Shown here: one piece after another, positions 43,001 through 55,226 of the stretch
How positions within the stretch are numbered: position 1 is the stretch's first letter
Layout: each line of letters opens with the position of its first letter
Assembly (NCBI GenBank): GCA_036346405.1
Contig: CM070567.1
Location: 41,149,470 to 41,213,469, forward strand
DNA: 64,000 bases
Reading direction: 5' to 3'
From: Phyllostachys edulis
Taxonomy: Eukaryota; Streptophyta; Magnoliopsida; Poales; Poaceae
Program-made: the position numbers and the translations under genes
The notes under the pieces: generated by a model
Seen by the model: only the letters and a program-made list of their open reading frames with translations
Database searches by the model: none
What the model was told of the DNA's origin: nothing

Positions 43001-44896
43001 CTATCTAGCAAATAGGCTATATATTACACGCTGCAATGTAGTCATCTTTACACACGTTTCATTACCATGCCTTTTGTGTCTGTCGGATATTACAGATACA
43101 TTACTAATTCCATTCAATACTTCATTTAACTCTCCTATACTTCCTTCTATAGCCAATCACGGAGTATTACATAATCTTTTATACCGCTGTCTACTTCCTG
43201 CATGGTACCTACATATCTACCTCTAGATCCCTTTTGCTAATCACCTTTCAAAAAAAAACATCGTTTCTATTTCTCCTCACATTTTTTCAATCGCTATGCA
43301 TTTAGACCTTCAGTGATACTTCAACACCTAAATGTCCCTATCTGCTTCACAATTTTTTTAGTTACTCATCCCAGTCACATTTAAGATGCTCCTCTTCATT
43401 TTCTTACTAACTGATCTTACAACTTTTACTCTTCAACACTACACAATCTTGCCGCTGAACATCCCCAAACAACACTGCTTTCATCAAACAAAAGCCAACA
43501 ACAAAGAACACTCTCTTCAGGTATTTTGATTTGTCTCAGTTACATTTTAGTTGAATAGATACAACATAAATTTCTTACTGACAACCTTATGCTATCCGTT
43601 AAAACATTATTGCTTTTTACTTGATACATCTGCGAAAACTGCGCCCCATCACATCCTGTTCGTAAGAATGTGTTTCCCGATTACACATCCACAGACCTTT
43701 CCATGGACATAGAGGTATGGCTTAAATAAAGATTTCTACATAGCACTTACCTAAATTAACAATGACTTCAAATATCTAGCTAGTATCTATTATGCATACT
43801 ATTCTTTATTGGGAAAAAAACATACTCACAGGAGCACCTATATGCACTTATTCACTAAATGCTTACAGTACCTGAAAACATCACCTATTTTATGCTACGT
43901 CTACTCAGTGTACGCACTTGCTTACAACTATCCAGTGTGCTGCTATCATCTAACTTACATGCATAAAAACAAACAAACACTCCAACAAAAAAAAATGCAC
44001 CTTCTATGTATGTCTGTTGTGCACTCATAAACATTACAACCTTTTAAATATTTGCTTACAACCCATTATCATTGCATCTATAGATCTTTTGAAATTCCTG
44101 TTATGTCTCGCCTATTTAAATTCACAGCTTCAGAAAAAAAAACCAGTCTAGAGGAAATGCTTCCTCATCTGATAAAATTACATCTACTCTTCTATCTAAA
44201 CGATATATTACCATTGTCAACTGGATTACATACTTTGTCAGGAGTTCCATAAATAAGCTTCTTAAATTATGTCAAGGGTTTCACAGATTTATTTCTTTTA
44301 TTCTTTATTTCAATCAACATTATGTTCACTCATATTTTCTTACACAGATCTGCATCGCCTCCTACCCACCCTATGTTGGATCCACCTAAAAAGAAAACAC
44401 GGTCACCTACAAAAAAAGTCCGCTAAATGGCTGAATCACTCTGCAGATTAGCACAAACTCAGGTATATTACGCTGCCAATCCCCAACAACAAAAAGAAAA
44501 GACAAAATACACTTTATTCTAACTGCCTGCTGCTCTATACAGACTCTACATAACCCATTTCCAGTCAGCGTGACGATCGCTGCTTCCCTAGGAACAACAT
44601 GTTTCTTTTGTATGTAGCTTTTAGCTGCTATCTAACTTTTGCTGTTACTCCTTTCGCAGTATCTTTTGTAAACGTTCCCAACTAAACTATGTCCGCGAAC
44701 ACTACCCCTTTGTTTATGCACTCTAAACTGCTCCTAACTCTAGATTCCTCTATATGAAACCATCGATAGTTTGATATACTTCGGTCTTAAGTATCTCCTT
44801 CGAACAACACTCCATTATCATGTCACATAGTACTCATAGTTTAGAACAAGCTTTAGCAAACTAATCTTGAAAAAAAAAGTACCCAAAACATTCATG
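40039..44896 (+). other. Helitron body, gene-like but unidentified
   Basis: This 4.9-kb stretch has short frames with splice-like borders. I recognise no protein domain. From about 42800 on, the plus strand is unusually C-rich for AT-rich DNA (CCTAC, CACCTAC). A likely last exon at 44348-44428 (after TTCTTACACAG) reads SASPPTHPMLDPP then KKKTRSPTKKVR and a stop, a basic, nuclear-localisation-like tail of the sort seen in Helitron-borne RPA-like genes. That link is a guess. A poly-C run lies at 40253-40263. Confidence 0.3.
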
Positions 44897-44927
44897 CCCG
44901 CGCCATTTGGCGCGGGTGATCTTCTAG
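44897..44927 (+). mobile_element. Helitron 3' terminus
   Basis: A perfect hairpin CCCGCGCC-ATTT-GGCGCGGG (44897-44916) is followed by TGATCTT and then CTAG (44924-44927), with T as the next base. This is the canonical end of plant Helitrons, which insert between A and T. The matching 5' TC end was not found, so the length is unknown; the body extends left over at least part of 38.2-44.9 kb. Confidence 0.82.
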
Positions 44928-45022
44928 TACATATGATTCCTCGATTTTTTTTTTGAAATGATATTATTTTTAAAAAAATTACAAAAATAAATAATCGATT
45001 TCTTTTTGCAAAGCTAGGCTAC

Positions 45023-45145
45023 TGTCGCCATTTAAAACGGAGAAAAAGCCATGTTGCCATTCCAAATGATGATAGTAGCCTAGAGAATGGCGACAGGAAG
45101 TTGAATAGTGCATAGAGGTCTCCGTCGTCAGTTGAAATGGCGACA
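45023..45145. repeat. Short inverted-repeat element
   Basis: TGTCGCCATTT (45023-45033) and AAATGGCGACA (45135-45145) are perfect inverted ends of a 123-bp sequence. An inner AATGGCGACAGG copy at about 45087 adds to the symmetry. It abuts the truncated LTR that begins near 45146. No target duplication was seen. Confidence 0.45.
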
Positions 45146-48100
45146 AGACCTAGCGATCAGCACCTTCATAGAACTCCTCAAAAGCGGGCGAAGACTCCTC
45201 TACTTCTGTTGATTGATTATAGCAAGCATAAGTACACAACCGTACTCGCAATTCATACTACAGAATGCAATTTATACATGATGGCTTATTCCAAAGAAAA
45301 GGCTTCTATGATTCTTTTGCAGAAATGCAACATTTGCAATTGAACATGGGTAATAGATTAAAACATAATTAAAATAAATAGACAATATTAATTTATCAAT
45401 TGTTTTCACAAAGAACACAAAGCCTAAACAAATTATTCACATGGCCATATGACTTAGATCACAAAGCTCCCTTCCCAAGCGTTTTATGATAATCTACCCC
45501 TCGTGTGAAATCTCTGAGCATGTCCATGACCGCGGACGCGGCTATTCGAATAGTTTTGTTTAACACTTTGCAGAGGTTGTACACTTTGCCCACACGATAT
45601 AACTAGTGTAGCTAGCACTAATCATAACAAAACATTTTAGAAACTTCATCTCAAATATTGACACTCCCGATGTGTTTTACTGACAACACTAACGCCCACA
45701 CAGGAAATTAGCTCGTCACACATCATTGGACTTGAAGATGGCGAACCACTCAAAAATAGGAGTAGCCACAGAGACAGAAACATACCTCCACCCTGGCACA
45801 AAGCCTAACCTACTTCCTGAGTAGTCAATGTCGAGACTCCATAACTTACTAAGTTAGGTCTGTTCTATCAGGCATGTGGTTGTACGCAAAGCCCAGTTCA
45901 ATAGCGTACAAAGTTAAGTCCTTAATTGACCAAGGCAAAACTTCCAGTTTCTAACTAAGTAACCAAAATTCAAATCCCCAGCACTGAACTCCACCATATC
46001 ACAGAGTTTCTACCACTTATCTCAGTCTAAATCTTTTCTCACCCTGTTGATTAAGTGCAACACATGCCGTCAACGAGTAATAGCACACAGCGTACACAGT
46101 TTTATCCTAAAGTTCCATATTCACTTAGTCAGATTTATATTTGTAACTCACATGAAATGATGACTCATTGCATAGCTAAGCAATCTACTCGTATCTAACT
46201 AACCCACGTTGGTGCTACGATAATACCAACTAAATAATAACCAATCTAGGGTGACAAAAGATCATGATATAACAATAGACAAGTTGGATATAACAAATAG
46301 GATTAGTAGCTAAACCCAAAAGCATTTAAATAAATATTTAAAGTAAATGCATTAATTTGTGTTGGACCGAAAAGGTGACTAGAGGGGGGTGAATAGGAGC
46401 ACGATCTCTTTTTCACCTTAATCGAATTCAATACGATTTTCACTCCAATAGCTATAAAAGCTATGAAGATCAATATACAAGCACAGTGGAAGATTTGTAT
46501 TGAATCCAATCAAAACCTCGAAGCAAATAGACCAAAAACATAAAAACTCAAAACCTAAATGAGTTGGGCGGTCTGACCTCTAACTAGAAATCGGTCTGAC
46601 CTTTAGAAATCGGTCTAACCTCTCAATACATGGCGGTCAGACCTTCAGGCTAATGAACAGTGAAATCAGCCCAAAAACAAAAACTCAAATCGATCTAACT
46701 TTTAATTCGTAAGGCCAAACCTAACCAAATTTGAGACACACCTTCTCTAAGATATTGGGAACCTATTCCAATCAAGGATCGCATAGATCCATGCTAAAGT
46801 TATTATCTTTTTCAGTTTGAACGAAGAGTGCTCAAAAACCGAGTCAAAATCGAAATAAGATCTAAAGACTTGCTCGTGGGTGATTGATGATCAAGATGAT
46901 CCTAGATGGGTTTCCACGTGTCACAGCAAGTTAGATCAAGGCAAGAAACCAAGCAAAAACTCGTGGATCAAAGAAAGACCACAAATCACCAAATAGAGAG
47001 AAAGAAAGCAAATAGACTCATCTTTGAGGGAACTTTCTTTAGATTGATTTGATATGGTATTGGTTTACAGCCACTCCATCAATGGAGGACAAAGACTCAA
47101 TACATAAGCACGAAATCAAATCTAACTCTCTAGAACCCTAACCTCCACTAATACTCTCCCTAAGCAAACTAGGGTTTCAAACACAATGAAAGGGTTGAGG
47201 GGGTGCAACCACCTCCCTCCTCTATTTATAGTGGAGGCTTAGACCTTCTAGAAGATTGAACCCTAATAGGCTCCCGTTAAGGCCCACACACAAACGGGTC
47301 ACATACGCACGTATTTTAAAGCGCCGTCTTCATCTCTTGACCTAATCCGCTTCACCTTGCGCCACCTTGCGCCGTGAGTTGGCAAAAGGTCACTAAGGCG
47401 GTATATGGTAAAATTACCAAAATACCCCTTCTCGATCTTTTTGCAAAGACCGAGTCCCATCTTCGTGAAGCACCTTCCATGCTTCGCCACATGTAGGTTG
47501 ATCTAGCGGCTCTCTTCATGTCGGCAAGTCTCTCCCATCCGGCTCCCACCGAAACCACCATGGCACTTGCACCAACCCCCGCGCCGCTTGATCCAACCCG
47601 TCACACCGAACTGCCCGTTCGGTCACCTTTGTCCCTCTTGCGCCATGCTTGACTCCATTGACATCACCCGGCATCCCCGATCGTTCTGGATCTCAGCTCT
47701 CCAAGCTTAGTCCCGATCATCCTCGCCGTTGACCGTCATTGACCTCCAAGCAACCTGCACATCAATAGACAAGGAAATCGAATCCGGGAACAAGTTCTTC
47801 ACAACTTGACCCATGTTAGTCAAAACATGCATCATGCAACACATATGCCATGAAACCCATGAACTTGACCTAACCCAACAATCATCGCCACCAGTTGGCC
47901 GATGAAACAAACAAAAGCGATCGATCGCCACTTTGGCGGTCTAATCTGCCTCGGCCTGGCCTCGATCGCCACTGTTGGCCGTCGACCGCCTAGTTGGGAC
48001 TTAGCCAAATTTCCTTCCTGGAAATCCGAAACCTACTGGAATTTTCAAACCAATAGAAATTTTGCTTAGAAGCCCCAAAAATTATGAGACCAAGTGTAGT

Positions 48101-50114
48101 AGAATCTACTCTCTTGCCTACACCCTCTTTTTTTGGCCCAGCTCCAAAATCCAAAATCTTATAAAGGCCGGTCGACCGATTTCCCAAAGCGGTCTTATCG
48201 CCTTCGGTCGGTCAGATCACCACCTAGGCGGTCGATCCGCCACCGGGCTTGGTCAGACCGCCACTTGCTGACGACAAATTTGAACTTCACAAAACGCGTG
48301 AATCGATAAACCTTAAACGACATTGCCAATTGTAACATCATCTTAAGATCTCAGGCATATCCCCATGATATCCACAATTTGAATCAATGTAATTTTGAAA
48401 ACTAGGTTCAACATGATCAAAGGTACAACTTACCTTGGAATAGATCCTAGTACTGGTCTTGGTCTTGGTGAACTCCTTTTTCTTCAAAATTCCCCGAAGT
48501 ATCAACGTCTACTCGTAAACGAAGCAAATAAATAAATAATAGAGAGAAAATAAACTCAAAAAATTAAATAAAAATCTTATATAAATAGATCTCAAATTTA
48601 GATAAATTTAGAAATTTTAATGGGCTCAAACGGTGTTCGGATGAAGAAGATATAGCTTTTGGAAGATCAAAACCTAAGAAATACTCATAAAGGAATTTAC
48701 TGGAATTTTCCCAATTTATTTTCCTACTGGAAAATTGGTTAATGATGCAAGCATGACGTCAGCCCTGGGATTTTTTGAATTAAAATAAATTCGGAGAAAA
48801 GGCTCTGAGGCTAACATGTGGGCCCTACGTGTCATAGACACGGTGCACGGTGGACTGGATCTATTTTGGTTTGGATCTGGAGTTTGGGTGCACCGCCCAC
48901 ACGTGCACTAACGCAAATGCCACGCAAGCGACACACAGGCACAAATGTTGAGATGGCGGCTGAGGTGGATGGCCATGTGGACTCGACGACGACAAAGGCA
49001 TGGGTCCCAACGGTCTCCGGCGAATGGCGGCTCCTGAGTGGTACCAGCAGGTAGAGGAGGCTATTGCGAACCTATTGGTGTGCGAGCTGGTGGTTGGAGA
49101 TGACGGTGGTCACCGGTGGTGAGGTCCAAGTGGAGAAGAAGGTCGGGTGGGTGATGCTCCGGCGACGTGGAGGGGTACACGAGGTAGCCCACGCGACGGT
49201 GATGACGATGGCACAGACCACGGTGGCAGGGCTTCAACGACGGCGGTGGATTTTGAGATTGAAGAGCTCCAGTTGAAGAACCCTAAAACCTAAATCATGG
49301 CAGCGCTAGGGTTCCAGAGGTGAAAAGGGTTGGGGTTTTTGGATGAGGGCCTTTTATAGGGCCCGAGCATGCCGGATTTGGAAACGCCCAAATCATGATC
49401 TTTTCGGACTCCGAGGTTCTAGGAGATAGAATCCGATTTGGGGACGATTGGGTGCAGATAAGTTTGCGGGGAGATAGTAGATTGGGTTTGGTACGATTTC
49501 CCGAGATATTTTAGTTGGAGATTGAGTTTTGTCAGACGAAGCTCAAGCTTCAACAATGGCGGTCGAAGGCGAAGGCTTGCGCACTGAGGACGAAGGCGAG
49601 AGGTGGAAGGAGTAACTGACATGTGGGCCCCACACGTCAGCGAGGGCTCGTGGGCGCGCACAATCGGACAGGAGCGAAAGGCCATGTGGGCCCACCGGTC
49701 AGCGAGAAAGGAGGTGCGCGCGCGTTCAGACTGGAGTGAAAGGAAAAGCCAAGCGCACTGGGCTAAACCGAAGAGAAAATGGGCCGAGGCAAAAGGAGAT
49801 TCAGCCCATTGGAGTTTTTGAGATTTATAATAGGTTTTCCTTTTTAGAAAATACTAGAAAATGCAAATAGCAATTAGAAAATAGCAAATGAACTCGAAGA
49901 AATTCTAGAAAAATATAGAAATTATATCCAATCACATAGAACCCAAATAAAATATTTTTGACAATTATTGATGTTGACATTAGTATATTAAAAGGTTTTG
50001 ATATTAAAAGTCCATATTAAGCTTTATTAAAATTCAAATAAATTCTCTTGGGTGAATTTTCCAACTACCAACTATTCAATAGATTTTTAAAGCTCAGAAA
50101 ATTGGGATGTTATA
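45146..50114 (-). mobile_element. Tekay-like element 2, 3' LTR (interrupted, truncated)
   Basis: On the minus strand the LTR starts at TATAACATCCC (50114; family form TGTAACATCCC) after a polypurine tract and runs left to about 45146. There it is cut: compared with the 5' LTR it lacks the last 270 bp or so (equivalent of 55869-56142). The stretch 45146-46359 matches 56143-57361 at roughly 93-95%. A SIRE-type solo LTR sits at 46360-48376. The GC-rich part at 48800-49800 has only chance frames. Confidence 0.85.
46360..48376 (-). mobile_element. SIRE-type copia solo LTR, minus orientation
   Basis: The 2017-bp insertion (plus-strand TGTTGGACCG...ATATCCACA) is flanked by perfect ATTTG repeats (46355-46359, 48377-48381). 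Read on the minus strand it ends CCTATTCACCCCCCTCTAG...CCAACA, the SIRE-type end seen in the LTRs at 5570-10050 and 1892-15117. It shares their GGTCTGACC motifs. The 5' LTR copy at 57353-57372 preserves the empty site (ATTAATTTGAATCAA). Confidence 0.88.
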
Positions 50115-50130
50115 AACCTCCCCCCCCCTA
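50115..50130 (-). other. Polypurine tract of Tekay-like element 2
   Basis: On the minus strand AGGGGGGGGGAGGTT lies directly upstream of the 3' LTR start; it primes plus-strand DNA synthesis. It is the C9 run on the plus strand. Confidence 0.8.
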
Positions 50131-50156
50131 AAGGAATCTCGACCCTAAGATTCGGG

Positions 50157-50420
50157 CTAGCTAGAGAAAATGCTAGGAAACTTGACTTTCAGCTCTTCTT
50201 TACGCTCCCACATTGCTTCTCCTTTTGAGTGGTTGCCCCACCGAACCTTGCCAAAATGAATGGTCTTGCTTCTGGTCCAACGCTCTGCGACATCCAAAAT
50301 TTTGATTGGTTGCTCTTTATAAGTGAGATTCTCTTTTAACTCAATTGAATCCAAGGGGGTTTGTTCTGTTGGCACACGGAGACACTTCTTTAACTGAGAG
50401 ACGTGGAACACATCATGCAC
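50157..50420 (-). pseudogene. Tekay-like integrase C-terminus with chromodomain
   Basis: The 87-codon stretch begins MHDVFHVSQLKKCL, the integrase C-terminal GPY/F-adjacent block, and continues with ILDVAERWTRSKTIHFGKVRWGNH and EAMWERKEEL, then FPSIF. This follows the consensus of plant chromovirus chromodomains (ILD..R..R...I...KV.W..H...EATWE). It is the end of the polyprotein. Confidence 0.9.
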
Positions 50421-51546
50421 TCCTGGTAATGACTACAATAGTTCAAGCTGACAAGCAACTTCTTCTCGACGTTCCATAATCTTGAACAGGCCAACATACC
50501 TAGGGGCAAGCTTCCCTTTGGCATGAAACCTTTTGACACCTCTCAATGGAGTGACTCGAAGGTAAACAAAATCCTATGGTTCAAAGCTGAGATCATGACG
50601 ACGGTTATCAGCATAACTCTTCTACCTCAACTGAGCTATCTTTAATATTTCTCTAATCATAGACACTTGTTCTTCTGCTTCTTGAATAATATCTGGTCCT
50701 AATACTAAACATTCGGCTATTTCTAACCAATTCAAAGGGATTCTGCATGCACGGCCATACAAAGCTTCAAACGGTAACATCTGCAAACTGGCTTGATAAC
50801 TGTTGTTGTACGAGAATTCTACATACGGCAAACTTTTATCCCAATTGGTAGCATTAGATAGAGCATAAGATCTCAACATATCTTCCAATATTTGATTTAC
50901 TCTTTCAGTCTGTCCATCCGTCTGGGGGTGATAGGCAGTACTGAAATTCAGTTGAGTTCCCAATGCTTTGTGCAGACTTTGCTAAAAACGAGAGGTGAAC
51001 TAAGATCCTCAATCTGACACTATTTTCTTAGGCACACCATGTAGGCTGACAATTCTTGTCATATACAACTCTGCAAGGAGATCTTCTGAGTAGGTGGTTT
51101 TGACGAACAAGAAATGGGCAACCTTCGTCAAACGATCAACTATTACCTAAGTCGAATCGTAACCCGATTGAGTTCTGGGCAAACCGGTAATAACATCCAT
51201 TCTGATTTCTTCCTATTTCCACTCTGGAATCTTCAGGGGTTGCAACAAACCTGCTGGTCTGATGCTCTGCCTTTACTTTCTGACATACGTCGCATAAAGC
51301 AACGAACTCTGCGACTTCTCGCTTTAAATTTGGCCACCAAAATTTATTATTAACATCCTAGTATATCTTAGTACTTCCAGGGTGAATAGCATATTTCGAG
51401 TCATGAGATTCTTTCAAGATTAGCTGTCTCAATCCATTAATATCAAGTACGCAAATATGTCCATTGATCCAAAGTATACCCTGATCATCCTTAGTGAAGT
51501 CCTTGAATTTCCCTTCTACCATTTTGAGCTTGATGTCTGCAATCAC
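50421..51546 (-). pseudogene. Tekay-like integrase
   Basis: The N-terminal part is at 51358-51546 (LILKESHDSKYAIHPGSTKIY, zinc-binding His pair). The core end at 50622-50963 holds FSTAYHPQTDGQTERVNQILEDML, where the glutamate of the DDE triad lies in the QTER block, followed by FSYNNSYQASLQMLPFEALYG. The stretch between has stops. The core is therefore broken although the C-terminal third is open. Confidence 0.92.
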
Positions 51547-51567
51547 AAGATCCTTTGGTTGGGCAGG

Positions 51568-52110
51568 TCAAATTTGCTTTTCCAAGGTGGACTGTACTTC
51601 TAGGCTGGCCACAAATCCTTCGACTACCACCTCTAACTTCAGCTTCTGAGACTCCTCATGAAGTTCTGGGTAATTCTCTTTTACTTCCAAAGCATTGCAG
51701 TAGCTCTTACGACTTAAAGCATCTGCAACGACATTAGCCTTACCGGGATGGTAGTGGATTCCAAGATTATAATCCTTTATTAATTCCATCCATCTTCTCT
51801 ATCTCATGTTCAGATCAAACTGAGTGAAAATGTACTTCAAGCTTTTATGATCTGTGTATACCTCACAGCGGTTACCAATGCGGTAATGACACCAAATCTT
51901 TAAAGCATGCACTACGGCAGCTAGTTCCAGATCATAGGTAGGATAATTTTCCTCATGAGGTCTCGATTGCCTTGACGCATAAGTGACAACTCTTCCTTCT
52001 TGCATTAGGATGCAACCTAATCCCTGACACGAAGCGTCACAGTACATATCAAAATCTTTCCGGATATCTGGCAGAGTCAACACTAGGGCTGAAGTCAAAC
52101 ACTTTTTCAA
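51568..52110 (-). pseudogene. Tekay-like RNase H
   Basis: The stretch at 51799-52110 carries FDMYCDASCQGLGCILMQ (first Asp), YPTYDLELAAVVHALKIW (Glu) and VYTDHKSLKYIF (second Asp), all catalytic positions present. The stretch at 51568-51789 continues YHPGKANVVADALSRKS (last Asp). A stop separates them. Confidence 0.93.
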
Positions 52111-53202
52111 TTCTTGAAAGCTTTCTTCAAAAGTTAGGGTCTAAGTGAACTTTTTCTCCTTCTTCAAAAAATGCGTAAGAGGCTTAGCAATTGTCGAAAA
52201 TCATTCGATGAAGCGGCGATAATATCTCGCCATTCCCAAGAAACTGTGAATCTGAGTAATGGTCTTGGGCTATTCTCAGTGTAATACTGTTTTAACTTTA
52301 CCGGGGTCAACTGCTACTCCCTCGACTGTCATCACATGACCACGGAAATCAACTTTTTTTCTTCAGAAATCACACTTGCTGAACTTTGCATACAATTGAT
52401 GCTCTCTAAGTTTTTCTAGGATTAACCTCAGGTGCTCAGCCTATTCTTCTTCTGTCTTGGAGTAAATCAAAATGTCGTCAATGAAAACAACTACAAACTT
52501 GTCCAAATATTCCATGAATACCTTGTTCATCATATTCATAAAATATGCAGGGGCATTAGTCAGACCAAAGGACTTGAATAAGAACTCATAATGTCCATAC
52601 CGCGTAGAGAAAGCGGTCTTTGGTGCATCCTTCGGAAAAATCTTCAACTAATGGTAGCTTGATCGCAGATCGATCTTTGAGAACACTCCGACTTCTTTCA
52701 TCTGATCGAACAAATCATCAATTTGGGACAATGTGTACTTGTTCTTGATGGTGACTTCATTAAGAGCACGATAATCGAAACACATCCTCATGCTTCCATC
52801 CTTCTTCTTGACAAACAAAACTAGCGCTCCCCACGGCTACGAACTAGGTCTCACATAACCTTTCTCAAGAAGTTCTTCAATCTGCTTCTTCATTTCTACT
52901 AACTCATCGACTGGCATCCGATAGGGTCTCTTGGAGATTGGTGTTGTCCCCGACACTAGATCGATGACAAACTCAATTTCACGGTCCGGTGGCATCCCTA
53001 GAAATTCTTCTGAACACATATCTGGATATTCTCTGATAATAGGTACATCTTCCAAAGCAACGGTCTTCAGGTTATTGATTAATAGATGTCCATCACGCAC
53101 TGAGGTGGCAAAAAACTCAATCTTCTTTCCATTGGTATCCTCGATTGTTACGGCTCTTCGGCCACAATCTAGCACAAATTTGTGCTTTGTTAACCAATCC
53201 AT
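52111..53202 (-). pseudogene. Tekay-like reverse transcriptase
   Basis: The blocks are MKKQIEELLEKGYVRPSS at 52837-52930, then CVDYRALNEVTIKNKY-like sequence between stops, FLFKSFGLTNAPAYFMNMMN and the catalytic VVFIDDILIYSK at 52441-52540. The gap at 52111-52440 encodes the thumb with several stops. RT order and spacing are normal; decay is by point stops. Confidence 0.92.
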
Positions 53203-53395
53203 GCCAATAATGACATCTTAAACACCCCACTTTAGAACTTATCTCTGCTCCAGGCAACTGGACTAACAGAGTATGCTTAAGACACATAACTTCTAAATTG
53301 TTCTTGGTTGCAAAAACTCCAGAAACAAACGAATGTGAAGCTCTAGAATCAAACAAAACTAACACAGGTACTGAGTTAACCAGAAACTTACCCAC
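53117..53395 (-). pseudogene. Tekay-like aspartic protease
   Basis: VLFDSRASHSFVS is the active-site loop with Gly to Arg (family form DSGASHSF). Downstream MDWLTKHKFVLDC (53150-53202) is the usual block after the ILGMDWL motif. The conserved ILG part is interrupted by a frame change near 53220. Confidence 0.88.
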
Positions 53396-53589
53396 TACGA
53401 CGTCAGGTGCTTCCTAGGCTCCTTCCAGAGTGACGTGATTGACACAGCCTCTAATCACAGACAACAGAGCTCCTCCAGATTGACTGGTAGCTTGAGAGGC
53501 TCCTTGGTTGTTGCTTGGTGCTAGCATTTTGGTTGGTGTAGCTCTAAGGTAGAAGCGTACTGGAGTCATTGTTCCCTTCTAAGGATAAT

Positions 53590-54610
53590 GGTTGGCGAAG
53601 TGTCCTAGCTAATGACAGGTATAGCAAACTCGAGCTCTACTCTGTTGATTGCCTCCACGATTGGGGTTGGCTGTCACAGGGTTGCGGAAGTTCTGAGCAG
53701 CTGGACGAGGTGTTGAAGTTGGTGTAGGCATTCTGAAAGAGTTATGTGATAGAAAACGAGAGAACTGCTGGGGAACTGTCCTCGGCTTCTGCTGAGCTTG
53801 ATGACTCCCTTGAGGAGCCATTCTGCGCTTGTGGTTGTCCTCCAACTCTTTACGCTTATCCTCAAGGATCAAAGCTTTATTAACTAGCTCTTGAAAATCT
53901 GTAAAGGTATGGGCTATCAAACTAACTTGTAATCTAGTATTTAATCCCTTCAGAAAATGACTCTGGCGAGCCTTATCAGTGGCGACATCTTCCACGGCGT
54001 AGCGGGCAAGCTAAGAGAATTTGTTGAGGTAGTTGGTCACTAACATGCCTCCTTATTTGAGGGCACGAAATTCATCTTTCTTTAGATCAATAATTCCTTC
54101 TAGCACATGATACTGGCGAAAATCCATTGAACACTCTTCTCAGGTACTATTTTGTGGCGTCTCATGCACGACACAGAAGTTTTCCTACCATTCAGCAGCA
54201 ATGTCTTCCATCTGATGGGCGACGTATAGAACCTTCTCATAATCGCTGCATTGGGTGATCAGTAGCCTCCTCTCTATGACATGAAGCCAATTATCGGCTT
54301 CAACTGGTGAGACATGCCCAGAAAAGGTGGGTGGGCGAGTTCTCATGAACTATGTAAGCTTGGATGGTCCATGATGACTATGGGTGACGGGTGCTACGTT
54401 GTTGTTGTTGTTCTAATTATTGTTCATATTTTTCATCTGGTTCATCATTTGTGTCTAAGCTGCCATGAACACTCCAAAATTTTGCAAATCAATTGGAGGT
54501 GCTTGCGGTAGGACTGCTCCTACGGGTGTTTGCTCATTTTCTTCTGACCCAAGGGTTTCGAATCTATTGGCAGTAGCATGATGAGTCTGAACCATCTGGC
54601 AAATGCTCCA
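53590..54610 (-). pseudogene. Tekay-like gag
   Basis: The open part 53609-53995 reads VATDKARQSHFLKGLN, LVNKALILEDKRKELE and a Gln/Pro-rich tail, then the zinc knuckle CYTCH followed by a stop in place of the next residue and LGHFANHYP: the knuckle is broken and its last Cys replaced by Tyr. The upstream part at 54000-54610 contains several stops; the gag probably began at about 54597 (MVQTHHATANRFETLG). Confidence 0.85.
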
Positions 54611-54974
54611 TAGGTTAGATAAGGTAGCAAGCACAAGATAAGTTAAGAACTAATCGAGGGGATAGATTAAACCCAACAACACAGCTTCAAGAAATCAATT
54701 GATATACTTATATTAATAGGGATCTTAGCATGACTACAACAAAGCCTAAGGGCTTTTGTAGCTCATACTCGCACACAAGAAAACAAACGAACCTAACACA
54801 CCAACTACCGCATAAAGGGCGACACTCCTAATCTTGAACTAACGCAGCTCAAACACACTGAGCCTCAACTGACTTAACCTAAACTTGAGTGATCTACTCA
54901 ATAAGATAACCTCCACAGCCACGATAGTGCTCCCGCCTACTGTATACCTAAAACTGCACTAGTATCCTTGCAAA

Positions 54975-55226
54975 CTAGTCCGGATGCCCCGGACCGTGCA
55001 ACAGAGTAGGAGGCTCAGTGCAGAGCATGACAGCTCCTCCAAAGGTTTGGCTCACCGGTTCATTGGCCTCTTCTGGGTCTTCCTTTGGATCTTCTTCTTT
55101 AGGATGTTCCTCATCCTGGTCTTCCTCGTTCTCATGCTGGCCGTAGAGAGCTTCTTCTAGTGTGGCGATTCTCTCCTCTGCTATCTGCAGAGTCTCGTAG
55201 ACACACTCCAACTCCGTGATGGCCAA
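54975..55226 (-). CDS. Acidic ORF upstream of gag (orf0-like)
   Basis: An 83-codon open frame lies between the primer-binding site and gag. It starts as a helical stretch (ELECVYETLQIAEERIATLEEALYG type) and becomes very acidic (EEDQDEEHPKEEDPKEDPEE). I recall that the rice RIRE3/RIRE8 elements carry an extra frame (orf0) upstream of gag; this may be its remnant. Function unknown. In-frame sequence upstream to about 55650 suggests that the original frame was longer. Confidence 0.45.
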   Translation of the reverse strand: MAITELECVYETLQIAEERIATLEEALYGQHENEEDQDEEHPKEEDPKEDPEEANEPVSQTFGGAVMLCTEPPTLLHGPGHPD

